This document shows positions 17,894-27,454 of a stretch of DNA of 64,000 bases, in pieces. A program made the position numbers and the translations under genes. Source of the DNA: GCA-2401155 sp045047085. Lineage in GTDB: Bacteria > Pseudomonadota > Alphaproteobacteria > Rhizobiales > Rhizobiaceae. The notes beneath the pieces are model-generated. The model searched no databases. It saw nothing but the letters and a program-made list of their open reading frames with translations, and was not told the DNA's origin. The stretch is taken from the NCBI GenBank assembly GCA_045047085.1, contig JASFYT010000072.1, positions 45,790 to 109,789 of the forward strand. Direction: 5' to 3'. The stretch's first letter is position 1. Every line of letters begins with the position of its first letter.

Positions 17894-18994
17894 ATGGGTG
17901 AAAAATCAGACCGCAATCAAGCGTTCTTGCAGGTGCGAAACCTGACAAAAATGTTCGGGTCATTTACAGCCCTCAAAGACATTTCGCTTGATGTTACAGA
18001 AAAAGAATTCATTTGCTTTCTAGGGCCATCGGGTTGCGGCAAGACAACTTTCTTACGTGCTATTGCCGGTCTTGATATTCAGACGGCAGGCACCATTAAA
18101 CAAGCTGGCAGAGACATTTCCAACCTGCCACCGGCGGAACGTGATTTTGGAATTGTGTTTCAATCCTATGCGCTGTTTCCCAATCTTACCGTTTACCGCA
18201 ACGTAGCTTACGGACTTGAAAGCGCTGGCGGAGGGAAAGATGCCATAGATACCCGGGTGAACGAACTATTGGCGCTGGTCGGGTTGCCTGACCAAAGCGA
18301 CAAATATCCAGCGCAATTATCCGGCGGCCAGCAACAACGTATCGCACTTGCCCGTGCACTTGCCACTTCGCCAGGGCTATTATTGCTGGACGAACCACTG
18401 TCCGCGCTCGATGCCCGGGTACGCACCCATTTGCGCCGTGAAATTAAAACCCTGCAGGAAGACCTTGGCATCACAACCATTATGGTGACCCATGATCAGG
18501 AAGAAGCGTTGACCATGGCCGATAAGATCGTGGTCATGAACCATGGCACAATCGAACAAGTGGGAACGCCGTTAGAAATTTACCGGGAACCGGCTACTTT
18601 ATTTGTTGCTGATTTTGTTGGTGAAATGAACAAGATACCTGCTGTATCCAGCGCAAAGGGTACAGTAAATATTAACGGTGTTTCTCTTCAATGCGGCTCT
18701 AATAATGCGAAGAAAGGGCAATCCGGCATCGTTACTATTCGGCCGGAAGATATTGTCCCGGTGGAAATAACGACTGCCACAAAAGGCAAAAATACTTTGG
18801 ATGTGACTATTTCAGAAACGGAGTTTCTGGGTTCGTTCTGGCGCGCCACATTGGATAGTAAAAAACTGGGCGGAACATCGCTTATTGCTGACTTTTCTGC
18901 CAATGCTGCGCGCCGTTTATCGCTTGTTGAGGGGGCGGCCATCAGGATAGAATTAACCCGGGATGCTCTTCGTTTTTATGAAGATGGCGTTTAG
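17894..18994 (+). CDS. phnT: 2-aminoethylphosphonate-type ABC transporter ATP-binding protein
   Basis: A 366-residue ATPase of the spermidine/iron (PotA/FbpC) branch. Walker A GPSGCGKTT, signature LSGGQQQRIALARAL and Walker B LLLDEPLSALD lie in the first 240 residues. A C-terminal TOBE/OB-like regulatory region spans about residues 270-366. The start at 17894 has GGGGAAATG context. It ends two bases before the permease ATG. Confidence 0.88.
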   Translation: MGEKSDRNQAFLQVRNLTKMFGSFTALKDISLDVTEKEFICFLGPSGCGKTTFLRAIAGLDIQTAGTIKQAGRDISNLPPAERDFGIVFQSYALFPNLTVYRNVAYGLESAGGGKDAIDTRVNELLALVGLPDQSDKYPAQLSGGQQQRIALARALATSPGLLLLDEPLSALDARVRTHLRREIKTLQEDLGITTIMVTHDQEEALTMADKIVVMNHGTIEQVGTPLEIYREPATLFVADFVGEMNKIPAVSSAKGTVNINGVSLQCGSNNAKKGQSGIVTIRPEDIVPVEITTATKGKNTLDVTISETEFLGSFWRATLDSKKLGGTSLIADFSANAARRLSLVEGAAIRIELTRDALRFYEDGV

Positions 18995-18996
18995 AG

Positions 18997-20997
18997 ATGG
19001 CTGATAGAAATACCCTATCCGCCCCCAAAGTAACGCCGAAAGTCGGGCGTGATGACTGGATCATGCGGACGTTCATTTTGATCATCGGGCTTTATCTCGT
19101 GGTCACGCTGGCCTTTCCGCTTTATGCGATGCTTTCCAAATCCTTCAACACCTATTCTTTTGATTTGGCCCGCTTTGAAGTTCAGATTGATAAGGGCGAC
19201 GGCTGGAGTGATACAATTACGGTCCAAACGCTCAATGAAACGTCTGGAAAATACAAAGCTGAGGATTTGAAAACATCATCTGATGGCCGGTTATCGGTTG
19301 TTAGCATGATTGAAGGTTTCAGTTTTCGAGCCAAAACTCTCTATCGGTTGCGCAATATCGATGAAAACGGCGCGTTTCTTTCTGGTAGCGAACGCATAAC
19401 GGATAGTGAATGGCACGAATATAGCAGCAACGAATTTCGCCGTGTGGTGCTGAAGCCGGTCAGGGCAACGGGGCTTGATAACTTCGTTCAGTATTTTTCC
19501 AATCCGTCTTTGTTCAATTCGATTTTCAATTCGTTGTTCATTGCCATCACCACCACAATTATCACCATCACGCTGGCCTTCACCTTTGCCTACGCGCTGG
19601 CGAGAAGCCGCATGCGCTATAAAGGCCTGTTTCGGGTTATCGCCATGGCACCAATTTTGGTGCCTTCACTATTGCCCGGTATTGCGCTGGTTTATCTGTT
19701 TGGCAGGCAAGGCATGTTGCATGATTTGATGGGGGATCAATCGATCTATGGCCCCATAGGCATCATTGCCGGGTCTGTATTTTTTACGTTTCCCCATGCG
19801 ATGATTATCATTCAAACCGCACTTTCAATATCTGATGCACGGCTTTATGAAGCCTCCGATGTGCTGGGGGCCAGCAAAACCAAAACATTTTTCACGGTGA
19901 CCCTGCCCGGTGCACGTTACGGCCTGATCTCGGCAAGTTTTGTGGTTTTTAATCTGGTGATCACCGATTTTGGCTTGCCCAAGGTGATTGGCGGCCAGTT
20001 CAATGTGTTGGCTGTGGATATCTATAAACAAGTGATCGGCCAACAAAATTTTGAAATGGGGGCCGTAGTTTCGGTCGTGCTTTTGATACCTGCGTTGCTG
20101 GCATTCGCGGTCGACCGTATCGTACAGAAGAAACAGGTGGCACTATTATCTTCTCGCTCTGTGCCCTATGAGCCGAAGGTGAACAAAAATTTCGACAGGA
20201 TTATGTTTTCCTATACGCTGCTAATCGGTGGTTTGATTGTTGGTACTTTAGCCGTTTGCCAATTTGCTGCGTTGATAAAATTCTGGCCTTATGATCTCAC
20301 TTTATCACTCGTCAATTATGATTTTGATGTGATGGATGGGGGCGGTTGGGGCTCATTTTATAATTCGATCAAGCTTGCGATAATGGTTGCGATCATCGGC
20401 ACAGTCGTGGTTTTCACCGGGGCCTATATGGTAGAAAAAGCACCCGGTTTTGGGTTAGGGCGCGGCATATTTCAATTTTTGGCGATGCTCCCCATGGCCA
20501 TTCCCGGCATGGTGTTGGGCCTTGCCTATATCTTCTTTTTCAACAATCCGGATAACCCGTTCAACTTTATTTATGGCACTTTGACCATTTTGGTCATTTG
20601 CACGGTGACTCACTTTTATACGGTCTCCCACCTCACTGCTCTGACGGCACTTAAGCAAATGGATAAGGAGTTTGAATCTGTTTCAGCTTCCCTCAAGCAA
20701 CCGTTTTACAAACTGTTCTCGCGGGTGACCGTACCCGTTTGCTTGCCCGCGATATTGGACATCTCGATCTACCTGTTCGTCAATGCGATGACCACGGTCT
20801 CCGCATTGATATTCATCTATAGCCCGGACACGACACTTGCATCCGTTGCCATGCTTAACATGGATGATGCGGGCGACATCGCGCCTGCAGCAGCCATGGG
20901 CATGATGATTTTTTACGCCAATTCGCTAGCTCGTATAATACATCATTTCGTGTCAAAAGGCCTGTACACAAAAACTCAGGCATGGCGAAAAAGATAA
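18997..20997 (+). CDS. phnU: 2-aminoethylphosphonate-type ABC transporter permease, fused two-domain form
   Basis: A 666-residue permease carrying two BPD_transp_1 domains in one chain (about residues 165-370 and 440-660), like the fused FbpB/TIGR03262 type. Each half has the coupling-loop pattern (YEASDVLGASKTKTFFTVTLP and FESVSASLKQPFYKLFSRVTVP). After the first membrane segment (about residues 24-46) there is an unusual hydrophilic region of about 110 residues, probably periplasmic, before the first permease core. That makes it roughly 100 residues longer than I expect for the family. Last gene of the Pho-controlled operon. Confidence 0.87.
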   Translation: MADRNTLSAPKVTPKVGRDDWIMRTFILIIGLYLVVTLAFPLYAMLSKSFNTYSFDLARFEVQIDKGDGWSDTITVQTLNETSGKYKAEDLKTSSDGRLSVVSMIEGFSFRAKTLYRLRNIDENGAFLSGSERITDSEWHEYSSNEFRRVVLKPVRATGLDNFVQYFSNPSLFNSIFNSLFIAITTTIITITLAFTFAYALARSRMRYKGLFRVIAMAPILVPSLLPGIALVYLFGRQGMLHDLMGDQSIYGPIGIIAGSVFFTFPHAMIIIQTALSISDARLYEASDVLGASKTKTFFTVTLPGARYGLISASFVVFNLVITDFGLPKVIGGQFNVLAVDIYKQVIGQQNFEMGAVVSVVLLIPALLAFAVDRIVQKKQVALLSSRSVPYEPKVNKNFDRIMFSYTLLIGGLIVGTLAVCQFAALIKFWPYDLTLSLVNYDFDVMDGGGWGSFYNSIKLAIMVAIIGTVVVFTGAYMVEKAPGFGLGRGIFQFLAMLPMAIPGMVLGLAYIFFFNNPDNPFNFIYGTLTILVICTVTHFYTVSHLTALTALKQMDKEFESVSASLKQPFYKLFSRVTVPVCLPAILDISIYLFVNAMTTVSALIFIYSPDTTLASVAMLNMDDAGDIAPAAAMGMMIFYANSLARIIHHFVSKGLYTKTQAWRKR

Positions 20998-20998
20998 A

Positions 20999-21022
20999 CA
21001 GGGAAGCTGATTAGCTTTCCTG
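20999..21022. terminator. Bidirectional stem-loop between convergent permease and malic enzyme genes
   Basis: CAGGGAAGCT pairs with AGCTTTCCTG (one G-U) around a GATT loop. It overlaps the last codons of the malic enzyme gene. No T run follows in either direction. Confidence 0.5.
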
Positions 21023-23332
21023 ACGCGCCGCGGTTTGTGCTTCTACTACCGCCAATGCTGTCACATTCACAACGCCACGAGTGGTAACGAATGGTGCCAA
21101 TATATGTACCGGTGCAGCAGCACCCAACAGGATTGGACCAATGTGCAAGCCCCCTGTCATAACCTTGGCCACATTAAGTGAACTGTTTGCTGAATCGAGA
21201 TTTGGGAAAATCAGAAGATTTGCCACCGTTTTTAAATCTGAATTTGGCATTATATTCTCGCGATGCGCCCGAGACAGTGCGGAATCTGCATGCATTTCGC
21301 CATCCACTTCCAAATCGGGATCGGCTGCCTTGATGAGCGCCAGGGCCTCACGCATTTTCAAGGCACTTGCTGAATCCCTTGAACCGAAATTGGAATGGGA
21401 TACCAATGCAACGCTTGGTTTGATGCCGAATCGCTCGATTTCGCGAGCGCAAAGAATACTCATTTCCGCCAATTCTTCTGCTGTGTGGTCTTCGTTGACA
21501 TATGTGTCTGCAAAGAAGGTTGCGAATTTCTGATTGATGAGCAGGCTCATGGCAGAGAAATCGTGCACTCCTTCGGCCTTGCCGATGATGGTTGAGACGT
21601 GGCGCAAATGCTTGGTGTAACGCCCTTCCAGACCGCAGATTACGGCATCCGCGTCGCCGCGTTTAAGAGCGACGCATGCAATCACGGTGTTATCGGTGCG
21701 AACAATTGTACGTGCAGCTTCTGTGCTCACACCTGCGCGGCAAGCAAGTTCAGCATAAGTCTCAACGTAATCACGATAGCGGTCATCTTGCTCAGGATTG
21801 ATACATTCAAAATCCTTACCCGGTTTGATTTTCAAACCATATTGCTCCAAGCGGTGCTCGATAATTTGTGGGCGACCGATCAGGATTGGTTTGGCGATGC
21901 CGTCTTCGAGAAGAACCTGAGCTGCACGCATGACACGTTCGTCTTCGCCTTCGGAGAAAATTACTCTTGTTTCAGGGCCGGCTTTTGCTGCGGCAAACAA
22001 AGGTTTCATAACGATGCCGGAGCGGTACACGAAGCGGTTCAAACGCTCATGATAGGCATCCATATCTTCAATCGGACGTCTGGCAACGCCGCTATCCATG
22101 GCAGCCTGAGCAACAGCTGGTGCAATGCGCAAGATTAGGCGCGGATCAAATGGCGAAGGAATGAGATAGTCCAGTCCAAAGGTTGGTGCTTCGCCGCCAT
22201 AAGCCTGCGCCACCACATCCGAACTTTCTTCGCGGGCAAGTTCTGCAATGGCTCGAACAGCAGCCATTTTCATTTCTTCATTGATGGCTGATGCGCCCAC
22301 ATCCAACGCGCCACGGAACAAGAACGGGAAACACAAAACATTGTTTACCTGATTTGGATAGTCCGAGCGCCCGGTGCAGATCATTGCATCTGGACGGGCA
22401 GCACTTGCATCTTCAGGCAAAATTTCAGGATCAGGATTGGCAAGCGCCAAGATCATTGGTTTGTCAGCCATGGCTTTCACCATGTCCGGGCTTAACACAT
22501 TAGGAGCGGAGAGCCCCAAAAATACATCAGCACCTGGTATGCAGTCAGCCAGATTGCGGCAATCGGTATCTTGTGCATAGACCGCTTTCCACGGGTCCAT
22601 CGTGTCCGGATTACGGCCAGTATAGACTGTGCCTTCACGGTCGTTGACCAAAATATTCTCGCGCTTTGCACCTAGTTCGACCAGCAAATTCAAACAAGCA
22701 AGTGAAGCGGCACCTGCACCGGAAGCGACAATTTTGATGTCGTCAAGTTTTTTGCCAGATAATTCAAGACCATTAAGGATCGCCGCAGCAACAATGATTG
22801 CCGTACCATGCTGATCATCGTGGAAAACCGGAATATCCATTTTCTTACGCAGTTGCTTCTCTACTTCGAAACATTCTGGAGCCTTGATGTCTTCAAGGTT
22901 GATGCCGCCAAAAGTTGGCTCAAGCGCTCCAACAACGGCAACCATTTCATCAACGGTTTTTGCATCGATCTCGATATCAAAAACGTCAATGCCTGCAAAC
23001 TTTTTGAACAGTACCGCTTTGCCTTCCATCACCGGTTTGGAGGCGAGCGGTCCAATATTGCCTAGGCCCAAAACGGCTGAGCCATTTGATACAACGGCAA
23101 CCAAATTTGCCCGGGCTGTATAATCTGCCGCCAACAGAGGATCTTTTTCAATTGCAAGACAAGGTGCCGCAACACCTGGAGAATAAGCAAGAGCAAGATC
23201 ACGCTGGTTACCCAGCGGCTTTGTGGCTGAAATTTCCAGTTTGCCTGGCTTTGGATATTTGTGGAAATGAAGGGCGGCTTCTTCCAAATTACCAGTATCT
23301 AGTTTGGTTGTTTGCGGGGTCTTGCTATTCAT
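21011..23332 (-). CDS. maeB: NADP-dependent malic enzyme with C-terminal phosphotransacetylase-like domain
   Basis: A 773-residue MaeB-type enzyme that converts malate to pyruvate and CO2. The N-terminal 430 residues are the malic enzyme proper, with LAYSPGVAAPC, FHDDQHGTAI (metal/substrate) and the NAD(P) loop VASGAGAASLACL. The C-terminal 330 residues are a Pta-like domain (FSEGEDERVMRAAQVL, LLGAAAPVHIL) that is regulatory rather than catalytic in studied relatives, often giving acetyl-CoA sensitivity. I use ATG 23332; a TTG at 23347 is also open. It is divergent from ppdK, and together they convert malate to pyruvate and then PEP. Confidence 0.94.
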   Translation of the reverse strand: MNSKTPQTTKLDTGNLEEAALHFHKYPKPGKLEISATKPLGNQRDLALAYSPGVAAPCLAIEKDPLLAADYTARANLVAVVSNGSAVLGLGNIGPLASKPVMEGKAVLFKKFAGIDVFDIEIDAKTVDEMVAVVGALEPTFGGINLEDIKAPECFEVEKQLRKKMDIPVFHDDQHGTAIIVAAAILNGLELSGKKLDDIKIVASGAGAASLACLNLLVELGAKRENILVNDREGTVYTGRNPDTMDPWKAVYAQDTDCRNLADCIPGADVFLGLSAPNVLSPDMVKAMADKPMILALANPDPEILPEDASAARPDAMICTGRSDYPNQVNNVLCFPFLFRGALDVGASAINEEMKMAAVRAIAELAREESSDVVAQAYGGEAPTFGLDYLIPSPFDPRLILRIAPAVAQAAMDSGVARRPIEDMDAYHERLNRFVYRSGIVMKPLFAAAKAGPETRVIFSEGEDERVMRAAQVLLEDGIAKPILIGRPQIIEHRLEQYGLKIKPGKDFECINPEQDDRYRDYVETYAELACRAGVSTEAARTIVRTDNTVIACVALKRGDADAVICGLEGRYTKHLRHVSTIIGKAEGVHDFSAMSLLINQKFATFFADTYVNEDHTAEELAEMSILCAREIERFGIKPSVALVSHSNFGSRDSASALKMREALALIKAADPDLEVDGEMHADSALSRAHRENIMPNSDLKTVANLLIFPNLDSANSSLNVAKVMTGGLHIGPILLGAAAPVHILAPFVTTRGVVNVTALAVVEAQTAARQES

Positions 23333-23762
23333 CGTCAAGGCTTTCAAAATTACAGGGCTTGAGCCCTCAAAAATTCACTGTTCAGTTTTTACAGGTTCTG
23401 CAAATTTCTAGTGCTAAAGGATGTAACTGTTTTCTGTTTCATCAGTTTAGGCAAGGCCCAAAATGCGTTTAACTCGAATGGTCGCATATAATTATAAAAA
23501 TTAACATATATTCAGTTAATTTTAGTTGGCTGATTTCGTTAGTTGCAACATCATTCAATAGAACCGAATCATAGGCAAAACTGCGAAAAAAAACTCTCAC
23601 AAAATCATCGTCTAATTTAATCGATTGAACTTTTCGCAGACCAAACCAACTGTTGCAACGTCTGCTTAAACACAGTATGGCAGGCACAATTCAGCAATTT
23701 TCCTGTGAGCAGCTGCTCTTCTGCCAATGATTAGTTTGGCCCAACCTTTAAGGAATAACGGC
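23333..23762. promoter_or_regulatory. Divergent control region between maeB and ppdK with two GTTGCAAC palindromes
   Basis: About 430 AT-rich bases. The exact 8-base palindrome GTTGCAAC occurs at 23542-23549 and again at 23652-23659, 110 bases apart, in similar context (AGTTGCAACATC and TGTTGCAACGTC). They are candidate operator sites. A 72-codon open frame on the minus strand (23469-23687) lacks support as a gene. Confidence 0.45.
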
Positions 23763-26423
23763 ATGACAAAGTGGGTTTATACATTCGGCGACGGTAAGGC
23801 CGAAGGTTCAGCCGACATGAAGAACCTTCTTGGGGGTAAGGGCGCAAACCTTGCTGAAATGAGTTCTTTAGGAGTACCAGTCCCTCCCGGACTGACGATT
23901 ACTACCGAAGTTTGTTCTGCTTATTACGATAATGACAATACCTATCCTTCCGAACTTGAAGGGCAGGTGGATGCGGCACTTTCAGATATATCCGAATTAA
24001 CCGGTAGAAAACTTGGCGATCCGTCAGCCCCCTTGCTGGTTTCGGTCCGCTCGGGTGCGAGGGCCTCCATGCCGGGCATGATGGATACAGTTTTAAACCT
24101 TGGATTAAATGACGAAACCGTTGAGGCACTTGCAAAAGAGTCCGGCGACCCCCGCTTTGCCTATGACAGCTATCGTCGGTTTATCCAGATGTATTGCGAC
24201 GTGGTACTTGGGGTTGAGCATGAACTGTTTGAAGAAATTCTGGAAGATGCCAAAGCCAATAACGGTTACGAACTGGATACAGAGTTAAGTGCCGACGACT
24301 GGAAAACAGTTATTATTCGCTTTAAAAAACTGGTTGAAGGGGAGCTTGGCGAAGCTTTTCCGCAGGAGCCTAAGAAGCAGCTTTGGGGCGCAATCAGCGC
24401 TGTCTTTCGCTCATGGATGAACCAGCGTGCCAACACATATCGGCGACTGCATAATATTCCTGCAAGCTGGGGCACGGCCGTTAACGTACAGGCAATGGTG
24501 TTTGGCAATATGGGCGAAAGTTCTGCCACTGGTGTTGCCTTCACCAGAGACCCCTCTACTGGTGAAAACCGGCTTTATGGAGAATTTTTGGTCAACGCTC
24601 AAGGCGAAGACGTCGTGGCGGGTATTCGCACACCGCAGGATTTGACCGAAGAAGCACGTGAAGCAGCGTTTTCCGATAAGCCCTCGCTTGAGACTTTAAT
24701 GCCAGAAGCATTCGCGGAATTTGTATCTCTGGCTGACAAGCTGGAGAACCACTATCACGACATGCAGGATCTGGAATTCACCATTGAACGCAATAAATTA
24801 TGGATTTTGCAAACCCGTTCCGGCAAACGTACCGCGAAAGCGGCACTGCGCATGGCGGTGGAAATGGCTGAGGAAGGACTGATTTCCAAATCAGATGCAG
24901 TTGCAAGGATTGATCCCGCATCCCTCGATCAACTCTTGCACCCAACCATTGACCCGGCGGCAAAGCGAGATGTGATCGGCAAGGGCCTACCGGCCTCCCC
25001 AGGTGCAGCAACCGGCGGCATCGTTTTCTCCTCCGATGAAGCTGAACAGAAGAAAGCTCAAGGCAAGCCTGTCATTCTGGTTCGCATTGAAACAAGCCCG
25101 GAAGATATTCACGGCATGCATGCGGCCGAGGGCATTCTCACCACCAGAGGCGGCATGACTTCTCACGCCGCTGTGGTCGCCCGCGGCATGGGCACCCCGT
25201 GCATTTCGGGCGCTTCCAGCGTAAAAGTGGATTATACCAATGAGACACTTGTTGCGGGTGGGCGGAATTTTTCCAAAGGTGATGTGATCACAATTGACGG
25301 ATCCAATGGACAGATATTGGCTGGCTCAGTCGATATGGTTCAGCCGGAATTGTCAGGTTATTTCGGCACAATAATGGAATGGGCCGATAGTGGCCGCCGC
25401 ATGAAAGTGCGCACCAATGCTGATACGCCGGCAGATGCACGCGCCGCACGTTCCTTTGGGGCGGAAGGTATTGGGCTTTGTCGTACGGAACATATGTTCT
25501 TTGATGGTGAGCGGATTGTCGCCGTGCGTGAAATGATTCTTTCGGAAGATGAAGCCGGAAGGCGTACAGCGCTCGATAAACTGCTACCGATGCAGCGTTC
25601 AGACTTTACCGAACTCTTCGAAATCATGTCCGGCCTGCCAGTTACCATCCGCCTGCTTGATCCGCCTCTACATGAATTTTTACCAAACACGGATGAAGAC
25701 ATTGCTGTTGTAGCGAAGGCGATGAATGTAGATGCAGCGAAGCTTCGCGAACGCACAGAAAGCCTGCATGAAGTGAACCCCATGCTTGGTCATCGCGGTT
25801 GCCGTTTGGCGATTTCCTATCCCGAAATTGCCGAAATGCAGACCCGTGCCATCATCGAAGCGGCGATTGCAGCAAAGAAGAAAACCGGTCAGGCAGTTGA
25901 ACCTGAAATCATGGTGCCATTGGTGGCGTTGGAAGAAGAGTTCACCTTTGTCAAAGATCTGATTGATCGGGTTGCACGCGAAGTCATTGAAGAAGCGGAC
26001 GTTGATTTGAAATATTCTGTTGGCACAATGATCGAACTTCCGCGAGCTGTTTTCCGGGCCGGTGAAATTGCTGAAACGGCAGAATTTTTCTCCTTCGGCA
26101 GCAATGATCTTACCCAAACAACATTTGGCATTTCCAGAGATGATGCAGGCTCATTCCTCGGCACCTATGAAGCGCAAAACATTGTCGAACGTGATCCATT
26201 CGTAACTATCGATATAAAAGGCGTTGGTGAACTCATGCGTATCGGCGCAGAACGCGGCCGCGCCACACGCCCCGATATAAAATTGGGAATTTGCGGCGAA
26301 CATGGCGGCGATCCGGACTCGATTTTCTTCTGCGAAACTTTGGGGCTGGATTATGTATCCTGCTCACCGTTCCGAGTACCAATTGCGAGATTGGCCGCGG
26401 CACAGGCGACAACGAAGGGGTGA
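23763..26423 (+). CDS. ppdK: Pyruvate, phosphate dikinase
   Basis: An 886-residue enzyme that interconverts pyruvate + ATP + Pi and PEP + AMP + PPi. It has the three-domain layout: N-terminal ATP-grasp (SVRSGARASMPGMMDT near residue 100), central phosphohistidine domain (GGMTSHAAVVARGMGTPCISG, catalytic His468) and C-terminal PEP/pyruvate barrel (GCRLAISYPEIAEMQ, then FGSNDLTQTTFGISRDD). The ATG at 23763 has AAGGA upstream and gives the canonical MTKWVYTFG start. Together with isocitrate lyase and malic enzyme in this window it supports gluconeogenic growth on acetate or dicarboxylates. No PDRP-type regulatory kinase gene adjoins it. Confidence 0.96.
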   Translation: MTKWVYTFGDGKAEGSADMKNLLGGKGANLAEMSSLGVPVPPGLTITTEVCSAYYDNDNTYPSELEGQVDAALSDISELTGRKLGDPSAPLLVSVRSGARASMPGMMDTVLNLGLNDETVEALAKESGDPRFAYDSYRRFIQMYCDVVLGVEHELFEEILEDAKANNGYELDTELSADDWKTVIIRFKKLVEGELGEAFPQEPKKQLWGAISAVFRSWMNQRANTYRRLHNIPASWGTAVNVQAMVFGNMGESSATGVAFTRDPSTGENRLYGEFLVNAQGEDVVAGIRTPQDLTEEAREAAFSDKPSLETLMPEAFAEFVSLADKLENHYHDMQDLEFTIERNKLWILQTRSGKRTAKAALRMAVEMAEEGLISKSDAVARIDPASLDQLLHPTIDPAAKRDVIGKGLPASPGAATGGIVFSSDEAEQKKAQGKPVILVRIETSPEDIHGMHAAEGILTTRGGMTSHAAVVARGMGTPCISGASSVKVDYTNETLVAGGRNFSKGDVITIDGSNGQILAGSVDMVQPELSGYFGTIMEWADSGRRMKVRTNADTPADARAARSFGAEGIGLCRTEHMFFDGERIVAVREMILSEDEAGRRTALDKLLPMQRSDFTELFEIMSGLPVTIRLLDPPLHEFLPNTDEDIAVVAKAMNVDAAKLRERTESLHEVNPMLGHRGCRLAISYPEIAEMQTRAIIEAAIAAKKKTGQAVEPEIMVPLVALEEEFTFVKDLIDRVAREVIEEADVDLKYSVGTMIELPRAVFRAGEIAETAEFFSFGSNDLTQTTFGISRDDAGSFLGTYEAQNIVERDPFVTIDIKGVGELMRIGAERGRATRPDIKLGICGEHGGDPDSIFFCETLGLDYVSCSPFRVPIARLAAAQATTKG

Positions 26424-26618
26424 TTTCTCTCAAAACAAATAAAAAGTGGCGTGAAATCGCAATTGATCAATGGATTTTTAATCCATATTCCGCGCATAAA
26501 ACAATGTTTAACGCAAATCAAATGCGTTTTCTAGTATATACTTCAATACTATTTAAATAAAATCATATATCCCCATATCAGTATTATAATTTTAACGATG
26601 ATATTTGGGGTGTTTTCA

Positions 26619-27377
26619 ATGAAATTAGCCATTAACATTGCTTTCGCAATAATTGTTATTCTACTTTTTTCATTGCTGGTACAGGGAAAACCTGCCGGGG
26701 CAGCTTCCATACCTCAAACCGAGCAAGCGCGCTTGCAGACAATTATTGATGATAATGATTTTTTTATTGAAAAATTGAGAGCTGAATCGGAAACAGGAAA
26801 ATTATTGGCTGATTACATTGTCTTGGCTCCAAAGATTTGGGTTGACACGAATCTTGTTTTTTCAAAAGATACGCCCGATGACATCATTCCAAATTATCTG
26901 GTACTGAAAATGCTTTCCGGGTCAGACAAACAAGTTTCGAAAAAAACTATAAAAGCATATTTGGTGAAACTCCATAAACTGAATAGGAATAATAGTTGGT
27001 TCAAAGAGGCCAATTTCCAGATCAACAGCCTTGAACTTATAGTCAATGTTTCGGAGCAGCGAAATTTTTGGTGGCGGGCTCCTATTGTTAAAAACCTAAG
27101 ATATTTATCACTCTATGATGAGAAAATGCGTGAGGCATATGTTCGCTCACTGAATTCATCAAATGGGTGGGTGCAAAAAAGAGAATTCGCATTCTGGCAA
27201 GAAGAGTTGGGCCGAAATGTCTGTGAAGGCGTGAAATATGAAGATATTTGCATTTCCAAACTAGAGGCCGAGTTCAAAACGCTACAGCTAAAAAAACAAC
27301 AAACCTCAATCATGAACCTGATATGCCTCGTGACGATTATTCGTTCGGAAGGAATGTTGAGAATTAGGGTGTGTTAG
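26619..27377 (+). CDS. Secreted or membrane-anchored protein of unknown function
   Basis: About 252 residues starting at ATG 26619 (an earlier start at 26598 is open). A hydrophobic segment at residues 5-24 followed by GKPAGAAS looks like a signal peptide or N-terminal anchor. The rest is charged, helical in appearance, with alternating Lys/Leu and Asn/Trp-rich segments, and no domain I recognise. The final 27 residues look out of character: with one more A in the run at 27290-27296 the frame would end instead in NHEPDMPRDDYSFGRNVEN at 27367. A frameshift near the end is possible. Base composition is more AT-rich than in neighbours, a possible sign of recent acquisition. Confidence 0.6.
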   Translation: MKLAINIAFAIIVILLFSLLVQGKPAGAASIPQTEQARLQTIIDDNDFFIEKLRAESETGKLLADYIVLAPKIWVDTNLVFSKDTPDDIIPNYLVLKMLSGSDKQVSKKTIKAYLVKLHKLNRNNSWFKEANFQINSLELIVNVSEQRNFWWRAPIVKNLRYLSLYDEKMREAYVRSLNSSNGWVQKREFAFWQEELGRNVCEGVKYEDICISKLEAEFKTLQLKKQQTSIMNLICLVTIIRSEGMLRIRVC

Positions 27378-27454
27378 CAGGAATTCCGTCAAATAAATCC
27401 GTATGTTAAAACTGTTTCTTGTAAGTTCGAACTTGTTGCGTATAGATTGCTCGG

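Noticed and set aside
21011..23332. Malic enzyme plus phosphotransacetylase domain as a novel fusion
   Set aside because: This is the standard MaeB architecture in Proteobacteria.
23469..23687. A 72-codon minus-strand frame between maeB and ppdK
   Set aside because: No Shine-Dalgarno and it lies across the divergent promoter region with the palindromes; not supported as a gene.
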